Assembly: GCA_947475165.1 (NCBI GenBank)
Contig: CANJLD010000010.1
Span: 81,177-145,176, forward strand
Direction: 5' to 3'
DNA length: 64,000 bases
From: Bacteroidota bacterium
GTDB lineage: Bacteria > Bacteroidota > Bacteroidia > Chitinophagales > LD1
Position numbers and translations under genes: made by a program. The notes beneath the pieces are model-generated. The model did not search any database. It was not told the DNA's origin and saw nothing but the letters and a program-made list of their open reading frames with translations. Positions 8,807 to 17,541 of this stretch are shown one piece after another. Position 1 is the stretch's first letter; each line of letters begins with the position of its first letter.

Positions 8807-9490
8807 TTATTTTGTTGGTGCTAAAGCCTCAAGCAAACTTCCCGGCTCAGGTTTGCCTGCATACTTCGGGTTCTTATTCCACTCATACACACGCACACCG
8901 TCAACATACTTAGCTACAAAGGCGTCTTTAATTCCCATTTTGCGCACATCATCTACAAAGTTCTTTGCCACTTGCTCTTCAGGGAAATAAGAAATGATAT
9001 ACCGGTTCATGCCATCCACTTCTTCGTAACCAATGTAACGCGGCTGGTCAAAATATTTGTTGATGTTAAACTCTTTATATAAACCAATCTGCACTTTATA
9101 AACTGTTCCCTGTTGCGGTGCATTGCTCATAGCCGTTTGCACCTTAGTTATAACTGTCGAATCTGCTCCTTCTACATGTTCCCCTTTTAAGAGAGAAGCT
9201 TCATCTTTCGCATTTTTTAAATCAGTATCAAGCGATGCAATTTTATTTTCTAACTCCGCCTGTTTAGTAGAAGCATACGCTAAATCATCTTTCAATCTTT
9301 TAATTTCTGCATCGTTGCTATCGAGTGTAGCACGTATGTCTTCCATCTTTGCTTTGTAACCGGCTAGATCCTTTTCGTAGGTTTTTAATTCATCCTTCAA
9401 TCGTTTCTTTTCTGCCTTGGTAAGTTCTTGCCCGAAAGTAAACTGCGTGAACAATGATGCAAAAGCAAAGAGTGTGAAGAGTTTTTTCAT
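8807..9490 (-). CDS. Secreted coiled-coil protein with SPOR-like C-terminus
   Basis: The start is taken at 9490, where MKKLFTLFAFASLFTQFTFG is a clear signal peptide. After it come about 90 residues of coiled coil rich in K, E and D (KRLKDELKTYEKDLAGYKAKM), a linker, then a domain of about 75 residues beginning TVYKVQIGLYKEF. That domain resembles the SPOR fold (YkVQIGay ... VR.mGikDAFVv) that binds denuded peptidoglycan glycans in other bacteria. It is commonly annotated as an ezrin/radixin/moesin-like protein in Bacteroidota because of the coiled coil, which is misleading. A periplasmic envelope role is likely but not proven. It runs head-to-head with the epimerase at 9587. Confidence 0.65.
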   Translation of the reverse strand: MKKLFTLFAFASLFTQFTFGQELTKAEKKRLKDELKTYEKDLAGYKAKMEDIRATLDSNDAEIKRLKDDLAYASTKQAELENKIASLDTDLKNAKDEASLLKGEHVEGADSTVITKVQTAMSNAPQQGTVYKVQIGLYKEFNINKYFDQPRYIGYEEVDGMNRYIISYFPEEQVAKNFVDDVRKMGIKDAFVAKYVDGVRVYEWNKNPKYAGKPEPGSLLEALAPTK

Positions 9491-9586
9491 GTCGTATAAT
9501 TGTATGAAACAAATGTATTTGAAACCAAGCGCAGCCGCTATGACTCTTTCCACAGAATACTATCTTGCTGACTTAAAAAACATTCA

Positions 9587-10453
9587 ATGCACCAAATAGA
9601 AAATGATTACCTGAAAGTAAGAGTCCGTGAATACGGAGCAGAGCTGACTTCTGTTTTTGATAAGAAGAATAACATAGAACATTTATGGCAGGCCGATGAG
9701 AAGTTCTGGGGATGGCATGCACCGGTCTTATTTCCTGTAGTAGGAAGATGCCTGAACGATGAGATACTGATTGACGGAAAGAAATACCCGATGGAGAAGC
9801 ACGGCTTTGCTCGTAAATCAAATTTCAAATTGTTAGAGTTAAGTCAGGAAAAAATGATTTTATCGCTTACAGATTCTGATGAAACATTTAAACTCTATCC
9901 ATACAAGTTTGAGTTTCTGATTGGCTACCGGCTGAAGGGAAACAAATTGCATGTTTCGTATGAAGTGAGAAATAAAGATGATAAGACTATTTACTTTCAA
10001 CTGGGTGGACATCCGGCTTTTGCCGTTCCGTTTAACGCGAATGAGAAATATGAAGATTACTTTATTGAGTTTGCAGCTACCGAAAACTCAGCACGACATT
10101 ACATTGATGCAAACGGATTTTTTGATGGAAGAACAGAAACAGTGCTTGATAATTCGAACCGAATTCAGTTACGCAACGATTTGTTTAAAGATGATGCGCT
10201 GATATTTAAAGATTTGAAGTCGCGCAAAGTTTCTATCAAAAGCAAAGACCATTCACATTCCCTATCTGTCGATTTTAACGGATTTAATTACTTGGGCTTA
10301 TGGGCAAAAGAAAATGCTCCGTATGTGTGCATAGAACCTTGGTTAGGTTGTGCCGGTACTGCGGGAGAACCGGTGGAGTTCAAGGATAAAGAAGGAGTAG
10401 TTAAACTGGAAACCGAACAGAAATTTAACGCTGATTTTGTGGTGAGCATTTAA
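9587..10453 (+). CDS. Aldose 1-epimerase family protein (LacX-like)
   Basis: A 288-residue galactose-mutarotase-fold protein of the LacX subgroup. Visible markers are the N-terminal GAELTSVFDKKN, the PVLFPVVGRC segment, KHGFAR (a catalytic-region histidine), GGHPAF (the second histidine) and CIEPWLG near the end, with the glutamate in the position of the catalytic base. It probably interconverts alpha and beta anomers of an aldose or acts on a related sugar phosphate; the LacX group has no firmly known substrate. It starts 97 bases from the divergent SPOR-like gene and ends in the strong shared terminator at 10452-10494. Confidence 0.8.
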   Translation: MHQIENDYLKVRVREYGAELTSVFDKKNNIEHLWQADEKFWGWHAPVLFPVVGRCLNDEILIDGKKYPMEKHGFARKSNFKLLELSQEKMILSLTDSDETFKLYPYKFEFLIGYRLKGNKLHVSYEVRNKDDKTIYFQLGGHPAFAVPFNANEKYEDYFIEFAATENSARHYIDANGFFDGRTETVLDNSNRIQLRNDLFKDDALIFKDLKSRKVSIKSKDHSHSLSVDFNGFNYLGLWAKENAPYVCIEPWLGCAGTAGEPVEFKDKEGVVKLETEQKFNADFVVSI

Positions 10454-10494
10454 AACAGAAGTGCCGGGTACTAGAGACCCGGCACTTCTGTTTT
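10452..10494. terminator. Bidirectional terminator between convergent genes
   Basis: A perfect 18-bp stem (AAAACAGAAGTGCCGGGT pairs with its complement) with a 7-base loop, A-tract on one side and T-tract on the other. It serves the epimerase and the adhesin gene, which converge here. Confidence 0.9.
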
Positions 10495-10509
10495 GTAACC
10501 TGTGTATGA

Positions 10510-13500
10510 CTACCTTACCAAAGTAACATTACCGGTCTGTGTATGTTTCTTTCCTTCAGTGAACGTATACTCAAGATACCAAACATACGAACTTAGCGGC
10601 TGCGTTCTGCCCTGATAAACCCCGTCCCAGCTTTCAGTAACATCGGCTGATTCAAACACCAGTTCCCCCCAACGATTATAGATTTTGATGTTATACCTTT
10701 TTAAAGCAGATGAAGTTTTAACCCTGAACAAATCGTTGGCACCATCACCATTAGGTGAAAATGCGGTAGGTATATACAAAACGTTGGTTTCCTCGGTGCA
10801 GGAATTGAACGACACATTTACCGAACCCGAAACAGTGCAGCTGTTTGCCTCAACAACGGTAACAGAATACGCTCCTGATGTTTGCGGTGTGATTGTCTGC
10901 GTGTTTTCCCCACTACTCCAAGCATAACTTGTGTATCCGGATCCGGCATCAATCACTACTAACGAATCCTGGCAAGTAGAAACTGCACTGCCAAGGTTTA
11001 CAGGAGTAGTTGCAATTTGCGAAACAAGAGCTGAAGATGTTCCCGAGCAGGTAGCATCTGTTGCCGTAACTGAATAAGTACCTTGGGTTACAGTAATACT
11101 TGCGGTAGTGCTGCCATTACTCCAGGTATAACCTGTTCCACCGGTTGCTGTAAGTGTTGTGTTGGCTCCCGGACAGTAAGTCAATACCCCTGTAATAGTT
11201 ACCGTTAAGCTTGATGACTCAGTTACCGTAGCCGTAGCCGTAGCCGTACAGCCACTGGCGTTGGTTACTACTACTCCATACGTACCTTGAGTAACAGTAA
11301 CAGTTGCACTATTTCCAATGTTGTTTGCGCCTGCATCAGTCCAAGCATAGCCTGTTCCTCCACTGGCAGTAAGGGTAGTATTTCCACCGGTGCAGTAAGT
11401 TAATGAACCGCTGATAGTAGCAACCGGTACAGCTAATTGTGCGGCATTGCTGAAAGAGATACTAAGTGCAGAATTACAAGTCCCATCACTTGCTTCTATC
11501 GTATAGCTTGTTCCTATTACCATACCGCTTATTGCACCACCTGCACCTGCCGAAGGGCCGGTAGGGGCAAATATGTAGGTAAGTGCAGCATTGTAATTAC
11601 TGATAGTACTGCTGCCGTCTGCCGAGCAAGTTGCAGGAGTAGTTGAAACAGCAGGAACAGCCGGTGGCGCACCTGCCGCATTATTGCTGAAAGCGATACT
11701 TGGTGCAGAAGTACAAGTTCCATTACTTGCATCTACTGTATAACTTGTTCCCGTTACCATACCGCTTATTGCACCGCCCGCACCGGCTGTAGGACCTGCA
11801 GGAGTAAAGGTATACGTGAATGCTGCATTGTAATTGCTGATAGTACTGCTTCCGTCTGCCACACAAGTTGGCGGAGTAGTTGTAATGCCGGGAACAGCCG
11901 GAACAGATAATTGTGCTGTATTACTGAAAGAAACACTTGGGGCTGACGTGCATGTTCCATCACTTGCTTCTACCGTATAACTTGTGGCTGTTACCATACC
12001 ACTTATTAACCCTGCCGCACCTGCTGAAGGACCGGCAGGTGTGAATATGTATGTAATAGCTGCATTGTAATTACTAATCGTGCTGCTCCCATCTGCTGAA
12101 CAGGTTGGTGGTGTAGTTGAAATTGTGGGAACAGAAGGCGGTGCGGTTGCATTACCATTACTGAAAGAAGTGCTTGGCGCTGAAGAACAAGTTCCATCAC
12201 TCGCTTCTACCGTATAACTTGTCCCTGTTACCATACCGCTTATTGCACCGCCCGCACCTGCTGAAGGACCGGCTGGTGTAAATTGATAGGTGATAGCCGC
12301 ATTGTAATTACTAATAGTACTACTACCGGCTGCCGAACAAGTTGGCGGAGTGGTTGAAACCGTAGGCACTGCCGGTGTAAGCAACTGAGAAGCAATACTA
12401 AAAGAAGCACTAGGCCCTGATGAACAAGTTCCATCGCTGGCATCTACTGTATAACTTAATCCGGCTACCATACCGTTTACTACACCACCTGCACCTGCAG
12501 TAGGATTAGAAGGTGTAAACGTATACGTAAACGCAGCATTATAATTAGTGATAGTAGCGATACCAGTTGCTGTACAACTTGGTGGTGTAATTGAAACAGT
12601 AGGCACCGCAGGTGGAGCAGTTGCTGCCGCATTGCTGAAAGAGGCACTTGGTGCAGAAGCACAACTTCCTGTACCATCAACTACCGTATAGCTAGTGCCT
12701 GTTACCATACCACTTATTGCACCACCGGCACCTACTGTTGGACCAGCCGGTGTAAATGTATACGTTGAAGCAGCATTATAATTGCTGATAGTACTGCTAC
12801 CGGCTGCCACGCAGGTTGCCGGAGTGCTTGAAATGGTTGGGGTAATGGGAAGTGCAATGGTGGTGTTATAAGTAATAAGAATACCCCCTGCAGCACCAAC
12901 CCCACCGTCCTCACCGTTAGTACCTCCTTCTCCTCCTCCCCCGTAGGAGGAGCCGTTAGACCCTAAAGACGCGGGTCCGCTGCCACCTGTACCACCTCCG
13001 GGAGCTGCACCTGCACCACCCGGGCCAGGGGTGCCGCCACTGCCATTAGTGCCCGGGGTACCCGTAGTATTGGTACTGCCTCCGCTGGCGCTGCCTCCTG
13101 CACCACCGCTACCGGCACTGCCATTGGTACCTGAACCACCGGTACCTCTTGCGCCTCCGTTGGCGGTAAGGGTTACCGGTGTGCCACCCTGGGCGGTACC
13201 ATTAAAAGAACTGTTTCCTCCGTTAGTGCCGTTGCCACCCGATGTCCCATCATCTTCCCCGCTTCCACCACAACCGCCACCACCTATACTGTAAGAAAAG
13301 GTTGAGCCCGGTACTACGTTGATAGTTACAGTAACGTAACCACCCCCACCACCACCGCCACCACCACGGGCATTAAAGAAACCGCCATTACTACCGCCAC
13401 CCCCACCTCCACCTCCACCGCCACCGCCATATACCTGCACGGTTACCGAGGTAACATCGCAAGGCACTATCCAGGTGCCGGTAACAGACGCCCCGTTACA

Positions 13501-13590
13501 GCCGGCAGGGCCGGGCAGGGTTACATCCTGCGCCATAGCGGCAACAAACAGGAGCAGAAGTATACATACAGTGGAAATATTTTTTTTCAT
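10510..13590 (-). CDS. Giant glycine-rich repeat adhesin with T9SS type B sorting domain
   Basis: The start is taken at 13590, where MKKNISTVCILLLLFVAAMAQ is a signal peptide. A short N-terminal domain (TWIVPCDVTSVTVQVYGG) leads into roughly 190 residues that are mostly Gly, Ser, Thr and Asn with runs of up to twelve glycines. Six repeats of about 78 residues follow, each built on the pattern TPPTC...SSTISNYNAA..Y.FTP.GP.AGAGG.ISGMV.GTSYTV...GTC. Then come two or three Ig-like modules and a C-terminal TAFSPNGDGANDLF ... IYNRWGELVFES gliding-motility-associated (type B) sorting domain. The protein is almost surely exported by the type IX system and held at the cell surface. Its binding partner is unknown. 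Confidence 0.85.
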   Translation of the reverse strand: MKKNISTVCILLLLFVAAMAQDVTLPGPAGCNGASVTGTWIVPCDVTSVTVQVYGGGGGGGGGGGGSNGGFFNARGGGGGGGGGYVTVTINVVPGSTFSYSIGGGGCGGSGEDDGTSGGNGTNGGNSSFNGTAQGGTPVTLTANGGARGTGGSGTNGSAGSGGAGGSASGGSTNTTGTPGTNGSGGTPGPGGAGAAPGGGTGGSGPASLGSNGSSYGGGGEGGTNGEDGGVGAAGGILITYNTTIALPITPTISSTPATCVAAGSSTISNYNAASTYTFTPAGPTVGAGGAISGMVTGTSYTVVDGTGSCASAPSASFSNAAATAPPAVPTVSITPPSCTATGIATITNYNAAFTYTFTPSNPTAGAGGVVNGMVAGLSYTVDASDGTCSSGPSASFSIASQLLTPAVPTVSTTPPTCSAAGSSTISNYNAAITYQFTPAGPSAGAGGAISGMVTGTSYTVEASDGTCSSAPSTSFSNGNATAPPSVPTISTTPPTCSADGSSTISNYNAAITYIFTPAGPSAGAAGLISGMVTATSYTVEASDGTCTSAPSVSFSNTAQLSVPAVPGITTTPPTCVADGSSTISNYNAAFTYTFTPAGPTAGAGGAISGMVTGTSYTVDASNGTCTSAPSIAFSNNAAGAPPAVPAVSTTPATCSADGSSTISNYNAALTYIFAPTGPSAGAGGAISGMVIGTSYTIEASDGTCNSALSISFSNAAQLAVPVATISGSLTYCTGGNTTLTASGGTGYAWTDAGANNIGNSATVTVTQGTYGVVVTNASGCTATATATVTESSSLTVTITGVLTYCPGANTTLTATGGTGYTWSNGSTTASITVTQGTYSVTATDATCSGTSSALVSQIATTPVNLGSAVSTCQDSLVVIDAGSGYTSYAWSSGENTQTITPQTSGAYSVTVVEANSCTVSGSVNVSFNSCTEETNVLYIPTAFSPNGDGANDLFRVKTSSALKRYNIKIYNRWGELVFESADVTESWDGVYQGRTQPLSSYVWYLEYTFTEGKKHTQTGNVTLVR

Positions 13591-13836
13591 TCGGTTAACA
13601 ATTTCGGTATAAACAGAATTGTACAAAGGGGTTTAAAACCAAAATATAATAAGCTAAGACGCAGATAGCATGTGCGTGGTGGGATATTGTTGAACAAAAA
13701 ATCAACAATGTTTGCCAACTGTCGTGCCGGACTGCAAGCGTTTTTGTATTTCAATCCGGTTATTGATTTTAAAATCTTCTATTCAGGAAATTCTTATTCT
13801 CCTTTGACCATCAGCAATTTTAATTTTCAACAACAG

Positions 13837-13867
13837 TTTGAATTGTGAGAACAGCAAACTACATTCG
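13837..13867 (+). promoter_or_regulatory. Bacteroidota-type promoter for clpS
   Basis: A -33 TTTG (13837-13840), 19 bases, then a -7 TACATTCG (13860-13867), one mismatch from TAnnTTTG. It lies about 19 bases before the clpS ATG. Confidence 0.55.
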
Positions 13868-13885
13868 TTACCTTAATTACCTGAC

Positions 13886-14167
13886 ATGAGCACTTCGCAT
13901 TCAACCTTGCTGCAGCCCGATATTGATTTGGGCGAAAGCACCACACAGCTTCACCGCCTTATTCTGCATAACGATAACCACAACACTTTTGAATGGGTAA
14001 TTGAAACCCTGATGGAAGTTTGCAAACATTCAGCCGAGCAGGCTGAGCAGTGTTCTTATATCATCCATAGCAAAGGAAAATATGCTGTAAAGAACGGCCC
14101 CTTCAAGATTCTTAAACCTATGAAGGAGGCAATTACCGAGCGGGGAATAAACGCTACTATAGAGTAA
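13886..14167 (+). CDS. clpS: ATP-dependent Clp protease adaptor ClpS
   Basis: A 93-residue protein with an unstructured N-terminal tail of about 20 residues, then the ClpS fold. The LILHNDNHNTFEWVIETL segment carries the N-D pair that reads the N-terminal residue of N-degron substrates. A helix follows (CKHSAEQAEQCSYIIHSKGKY) with the histidine that also lines that pocket, and then the ending KEAITERGINATIE. It hands N-degron proteins to ClpAP or ClpCP. Length and motif order are normal. A good promoter lies just upstream, and the acyl-CoA dehydrogenase follows 43 bases after the stop, possibly in the same transcript. Confidence 0.9.
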   Translation: MSTSHSTLLQPDIDLGESTTQLHRLILHNDNHNTFEWVIETLMEVCKHSAEQAEQCSYIIHSKGKYAVKNGPFKILKPMKEAITERGINATIE

Positions 14168-14210
14168 GTGCAAAATCCAAAATCAGTAATCTAAAATCCA
14201 ACATCTCTTC

Positions 14211-15827
14211 ATGGGACAATACTTTAACGAAGAGCACGAAATGTTTCGCCACACGGTGCGCGATTTTGTGCAAAAAGAAGTAGCTCCCAACATCAATAAA
14301 TGGGAAGAAGAAGAAAAAATTCCGCGCGAGATATTTTTGCGCATGGGTGAACTAGGTTTACTGGGCATTAACTTCCCCGAAGAATACGGTGGCACCAATA
14401 ACGATTTCTGGCACACCGTAGTTTACCTCGAAGAACTTGCCAATAACACTTGTGCCGGTTACGCGGGAGCGGTCAGTGTTCACCAATACATGGCAACCAA
14501 TCATATTCTTTTGGCAGGGAGCCATGCGTTGAAAGAAAAATATCTGCGTCCATCTATTGAAGGCAAATGGGTGGGCAGTATTGCCATTAGCGAACCGGGC
14601 GCGGGTAGCGATGTGGCTGCTTTGCGTTGCACAGCAAAACGCGAAGGCGATTACTACATAATAAATGGCAGCAAGACTTTTATCACCAATGGCGTTTACG
14701 GAAACTTTGTAACCGTTGCTTGTAAAACCGACCCCGAAGCAGGCTTAGCCGGTGTAAGTTTAATTGTGGTTGACCAAGGTACACCGGGTTTTACCACCAA
14801 CAAGTTGAAGAAGATGGGATGGAAAAGCAGCGACACCGGTGAGCTGTTTTTCGACAATGTAAAAGTTCCCGTTTCTAATTTGGTGGGTAAAGAAGGACAA
14901 GGGTTCTTCTATATCATGGAAAGTTTTCAATTAGAAAGATTGGTTGCCGCTATTATGGGCGTAGCCGGTTGCGAGCGCGGAATAGATTACACGCTTAAGT
15001 ATATGCACGAGCGTACTGTGTTCGGCAAGCCTATTGAAAAATACCAGGTGCTGCGACACAAAATGGCAGACATGATTACCGATGTGGAGATAACTAAACG
15101 CTTTGTATACTATTGTTGTGATTTATTTTCGAAGGGAATTTTTGCGGTGAAAGAATGCAGCATGGCCAAGATGAAAGCCACCGAACTTGGTAAGCGAGTA
15201 GCCGATGAATGTTTACAGATGTTTGGCGGTTATGGTTACATGAGTGAATACCCGATTGAGCGCGGTTACCGCGATGCACGAGTAGGAACCATAGTAGGCG
15301 GCACTACAGAAATTATGAAAGAAATAATTTCGAAAATTACTATTGACGGAGTGAATTACGAAAGTGCCTATAAAAACATGAAAGCACAATCAACAGAAAA
15401 AACGGTGGTGCCTAAGTCGCCAACAAAAAAAGATAAACAAGAAACTACTAACAACAAAGATATTTCTTCACCAAACACAAACAACAAAATGGGAGCAACT
15501 CCACAAACGGCAAAAGAGATTGTCTACTCTCTTCCAACGCGATTAAAACTTGACAAAGTAGAAGACAGCACTGCATCGGTTTTTCATTTCAAATTAGATG
15601 GCCCCACCGGTGGCGAGTTTACCGCAGCAATTAAAAACAAAGTAGTAACCGTTACCGATGGATTAGTTGGCGAAGCAAGCTGCGTGATTACAGCAAAAGC
15701 TACCGATTACGAAGATTTAGAATTAGGACGCGGCAACCCGCAAATGATGTTTATGATGGGTAAAATCAAAGTAACTAACCTAGGCGAGGTAATGAAGTTC
15801 ATTACTTATTTCCAGCGATTGGGATAA
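14211..15827 (+). CDS. Acyl-CoA dehydrogenase fused to an SCP2 lipid-binding domain
   Basis: Residues 1-385 are a full acyl-CoA dehydrogenase: the AISEPGAGSDVAALRC flavin-binding loop, the helix G segment LERLVAAIMGVAGCERG, the FGKPIEKYQVLRHKMADM signature and a YRDARVGTIVGGTTEI end. The residue that is the catalytic glutamate in short/medium-chain enzymes (YEGT) is glycine here. The glutamate of LERLV sits where long-chain and isovaleryl-CoA enzymes keep theirs, so the enzyme should be active and of that type. A low-complexity linker (about residues 390-425) leads to an SCP2 sterol-carrier domain ending in GNPQMMFMMGKIKVTNL. The fusion suggests delivery of a hydrophobic acyl substrate. Electrons probably go to ETF. 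Confidence 0.87.
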   Translation: MGQYFNEEHEMFRHTVRDFVQKEVAPNINKWEEEEKIPREIFLRMGELGLLGINFPEEYGGTNNDFWHTVVYLEELANNTCAGYAGAVSVHQYMATNHILLAGSHALKEKYLRPSIEGKWVGSIAISEPGAGSDVAALRCTAKREGDYYIINGSKTFITNGVYGNFVTVACKTDPEAGLAGVSLIVVDQGTPGFTTNKLKKMGWKSSDTGELFFDNVKVPVSNLVGKEGQGFFYIMESFQLERLVAAIMGVAGCERGIDYTLKYMHERTVFGKPIEKYQVLRHKMADMITDVEITKRFVYYCCDLFSKGIFAVKECSMAKMKATELGKRVADECLQMFGGYGYMSEYPIERGYRDARVGTIVGGTTEIMKEIISKITIDGVNYESAYKNMKAQSTEKTVVPKSPTKKDKQETTNNKDISSPNTNNKMGATPQTAKEIVYSLPTRLKLDKVEDSTASVFHFKLDGPTGGEFTAAIKNKVVTVTDGLVGEASCVITAKATDYEDLELGRGNPQMMFMMGKIKVTNLGEVMKFITYFQRLG

Positions 15828-15850
15828 ACAACGCTTGTTATGCAAACCCA

Positions 15851-15880
15851 AAAAGGCATCCCGATAGGATGCCTTTTTAC
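15851..15880 (+). terminator. Terminator after the acyl-CoA dehydrogenase
   Basis: A perfect 11-bp stem (AAAAGGCATCC) with a 5-base loop, followed by T residues; 23 bases after the stop codon. Confidence 0.88.
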
Positions 15881-16007
15881 ATTTTGACCCTATTCATTTC
15901 TTATAATTTTTAATCTGTAACAAACCTAAACTCCATATTAAACTTGTAATTAATACTGCAGAAAAAAAATTGTAGTTACGTAGACCACAGTCGCATAAGA
16001 TTTATCA

Positions 16008-16038
16008 TTTGCAAACTTTTCCAATTCGTATATGTTTG
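16008..16038 (+). promoter_or_regulatory. Consensus Bacteroidota promoter of mdh
   Basis: A perfect -33 TTTG (16008-16011), 19-base spacer and a perfect -7 TATGTTTG (16031-16038) matching TAnnTTTG. This is the best promoter match in the window; it lies 36 bases before the mdh ATG. Confidence 0.8.
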
Positions 16039-16074
16039 CACCGCTTTTTGAAAAAAAACTAAAACAATTACAAT

Positions 16075-17010
16075 ATGAAAATTACAGTAGTAGGTGCAGG
16101 TGCAGTAGGCGCAACAGTTGCCGATAACATTGCCCGCAGAGAACTTTGCCATGAATTAGTATTGGTAGATATTAAAGAAGGAATTGCCGAAGGGAAAGCA
16201 ATGGATATGAACCAGACTGCTACTTTGCTTGGGTTTGATACCAAGGTGGTTGGCTCTACTAATGACTATACAAAAACAGCCGGCAGCGATGTGGCTGTTA
16301 TTACTTCGGGTATTCCGCGCAAGCCTGGGATGACCCGCGAAGAATTGATTGGCACTAATGCTTCTATTGTAAAAACTGTAGCTGAAAATCTTTTAAAACA
16401 TTCTCCGAACATCATTATTGTAGTTATCAGCAACCCAATGGATACTATGACATATCTGGCATTGAAATCGACCGGATTACCTAAGAATCGTATTATAGGA
16501 ATGGGCGGAATTCTTGACAGCTCGCGCTTTAAATATTATTTGACTCAGGCTTTGGGTTGCTCGGCTTCTGATTTACACGCAGTAGTTGTTGGCGGACACG
16601 GTGATACTACTATGATTCCTTTAACACGTCTTGCTACATTGAACGGCAATCCGGTTTCGAATACTTTAGATGCCGAAGCATTAAAGAAAGTAGCGGCTGA
16701 TACTATGATTGGTGGTGCTACATTGACTAAGTTGATTGGAACTTCTGCCTGGTATGCCCCGGGTGCCGCGGGAGCTGCATTAGTAGAAAGCATTGTGCGA
16801 GATGAAAAGAAAGTTTTCGCTTGTTGTGTTTCGCTGGAAGGTGAATACGGACAAAATGATATTTGCTTAGGCGTGCCGGTAGTAATTGGCAAGAACGGCT
16901 GGGAAAAAATTATTGATTACAAACTGAATGCTGAAGAGCAGGCAGAGTTTAATAAAAGTGCAGATGCTGTTCGCAGTATGAACAGCGTACTCAGCACTTT
17001 GACGTTGTAA
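16075..17010 (+). CDS. mdh: Malate dehydrogenase
   Basis: A 311-residue NAD-dependent malate dehydrogenase of the LDH-like group, converting malate and oxaloacetate in the TCA cycle. The dinucleotide fold starts with GAGAVG at residues 7-12. D32 in LVDIKEG favours NAD over NADP. Substrate arginines are R82 and R88 in the GIPRKPGMTREEL loop and R151 in LDSSRF; D148 and H175 (GGHGDTT) form the proton relay. R82 where LDH has glutamine marks it as malate- and not lactate-specific. It is monocistronic, with a consensus promoter in front and a strong terminator behind, as expected for a highly expressed core gene. Confidence 0.95.
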   Translation: MKITVVGAGAVGATVADNIARRELCHELVLVDIKEGIAEGKAMDMNQTATLLGFDTKVVGSTNDYTKTAGSDVAVITSGIPRKPGMTREELIGTNASIVKTVAENLLKHSPNIIIVVISNPMDTMTYLALKSTGLPKNRIIGMGGILDSSRFKYYLTQALGCSASDLHAVVVGGHGDTTMIPLTRLATLNGNPVSNTLDAEALKKVAADTMIGGATLTKLIGTSAWYAPGAAGAALVESIVRDEKKVFACCVSLEGEYGQNDICLGVPVVIGKNGWEKIIDYKLNAEEQAEFNKSADAVRSMNSVLSTLTL

Positions 17011-17048
17011 TTTTTTGATGCGGATAACACCAACAAAGGCAAAAACAT

Positions 17049-17082
17049 AAAAAGTCTCTTACCACCGTAAGGGACTTTTTTA
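17049..17082 (+). terminator. Terminator after mdh
   Basis: A 14-bp stem (AAAAAGTCTCTTAC with one G-T pair) around a 4-base loop, followed by a T-tract. Confidence 0.88.
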
Positions 17083-17092
17083 TTTTCGGCAG

Positions 17093-17521
17093 ATGAAGAA
17101 GAAAAAAATTCCCGTTAAAATTATTCTTGAAGCATTAGATGCTACCGGTTATCACTTATTTGTAAACGTAACTGTAAACAATAAACGCTGTCGCTTTTTA
17201 ATTGACACAGGTGCATCGCATAGTGTGGTTGACAAAGCTTATTTTGAAAAACATTTTGATAAGAAGAGTTTGAAAACTGTAAAGCAAGCAACCACCGGCT
17301 TGCATAGTTCAACCACCGAATCGCATTTTGGAAAGATAAAAGAGATGAAGATTGGCAGCCTTTTGGTAAAGAACTTTACCGCAGCAGCAATTGATCTTGC
17401 TCACGTAAACCGCACTTACAAGACTTTAAAGAAACCTGCTATTCATGGCATACTCGGCTCTGATTTGATGCTGAAGTATAAAATGAAAATAAATTACGAA
17501 ATGCTGAGGATTGAGTTTTAG
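17093..17521 (+). CDS. Retropepsin-like aspartyl protease
   Basis: A 142-residue single-domain protein of the bacterial retropepsin-like family. It shows the active-site triad FLIDTGASHSVV at about residues 39-50 and the late hydrophobic-glycine strand GILGSDLMLKY that packs under the active site. One monomer supplies one aspartate, so a homodimer is expected. It has no signal peptide or membrane anchor, so it is probably cytosolic. The physiological substrate of such small family members is not established. It starts ten bases after the mdh terminator; no separate promoter is obvious. Confidence 0.78.
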   Translation: MKKKKIPVKIILEALDATGYHLFVNVTVNNKRCRFLIDTGASHSVVDKAYFEKHFDKKSLKTVKQATTGLHSSTTESHFGKIKEMKIGSLLVKNFTAAAIDLAHVNRTYKTLKKPAIHGILGSDLMLKYKMKINYEMLRIEF

Positions 17522-17541
17522 AAACTCCACTCGGTTCGCTT

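Noticed and set aside
13031..13294. Proline-rich protein on the plus strand
   Set aside because: It is the complement of the glycine-rich part of the adhesin; glycine codons read backwards give proline and alanine.
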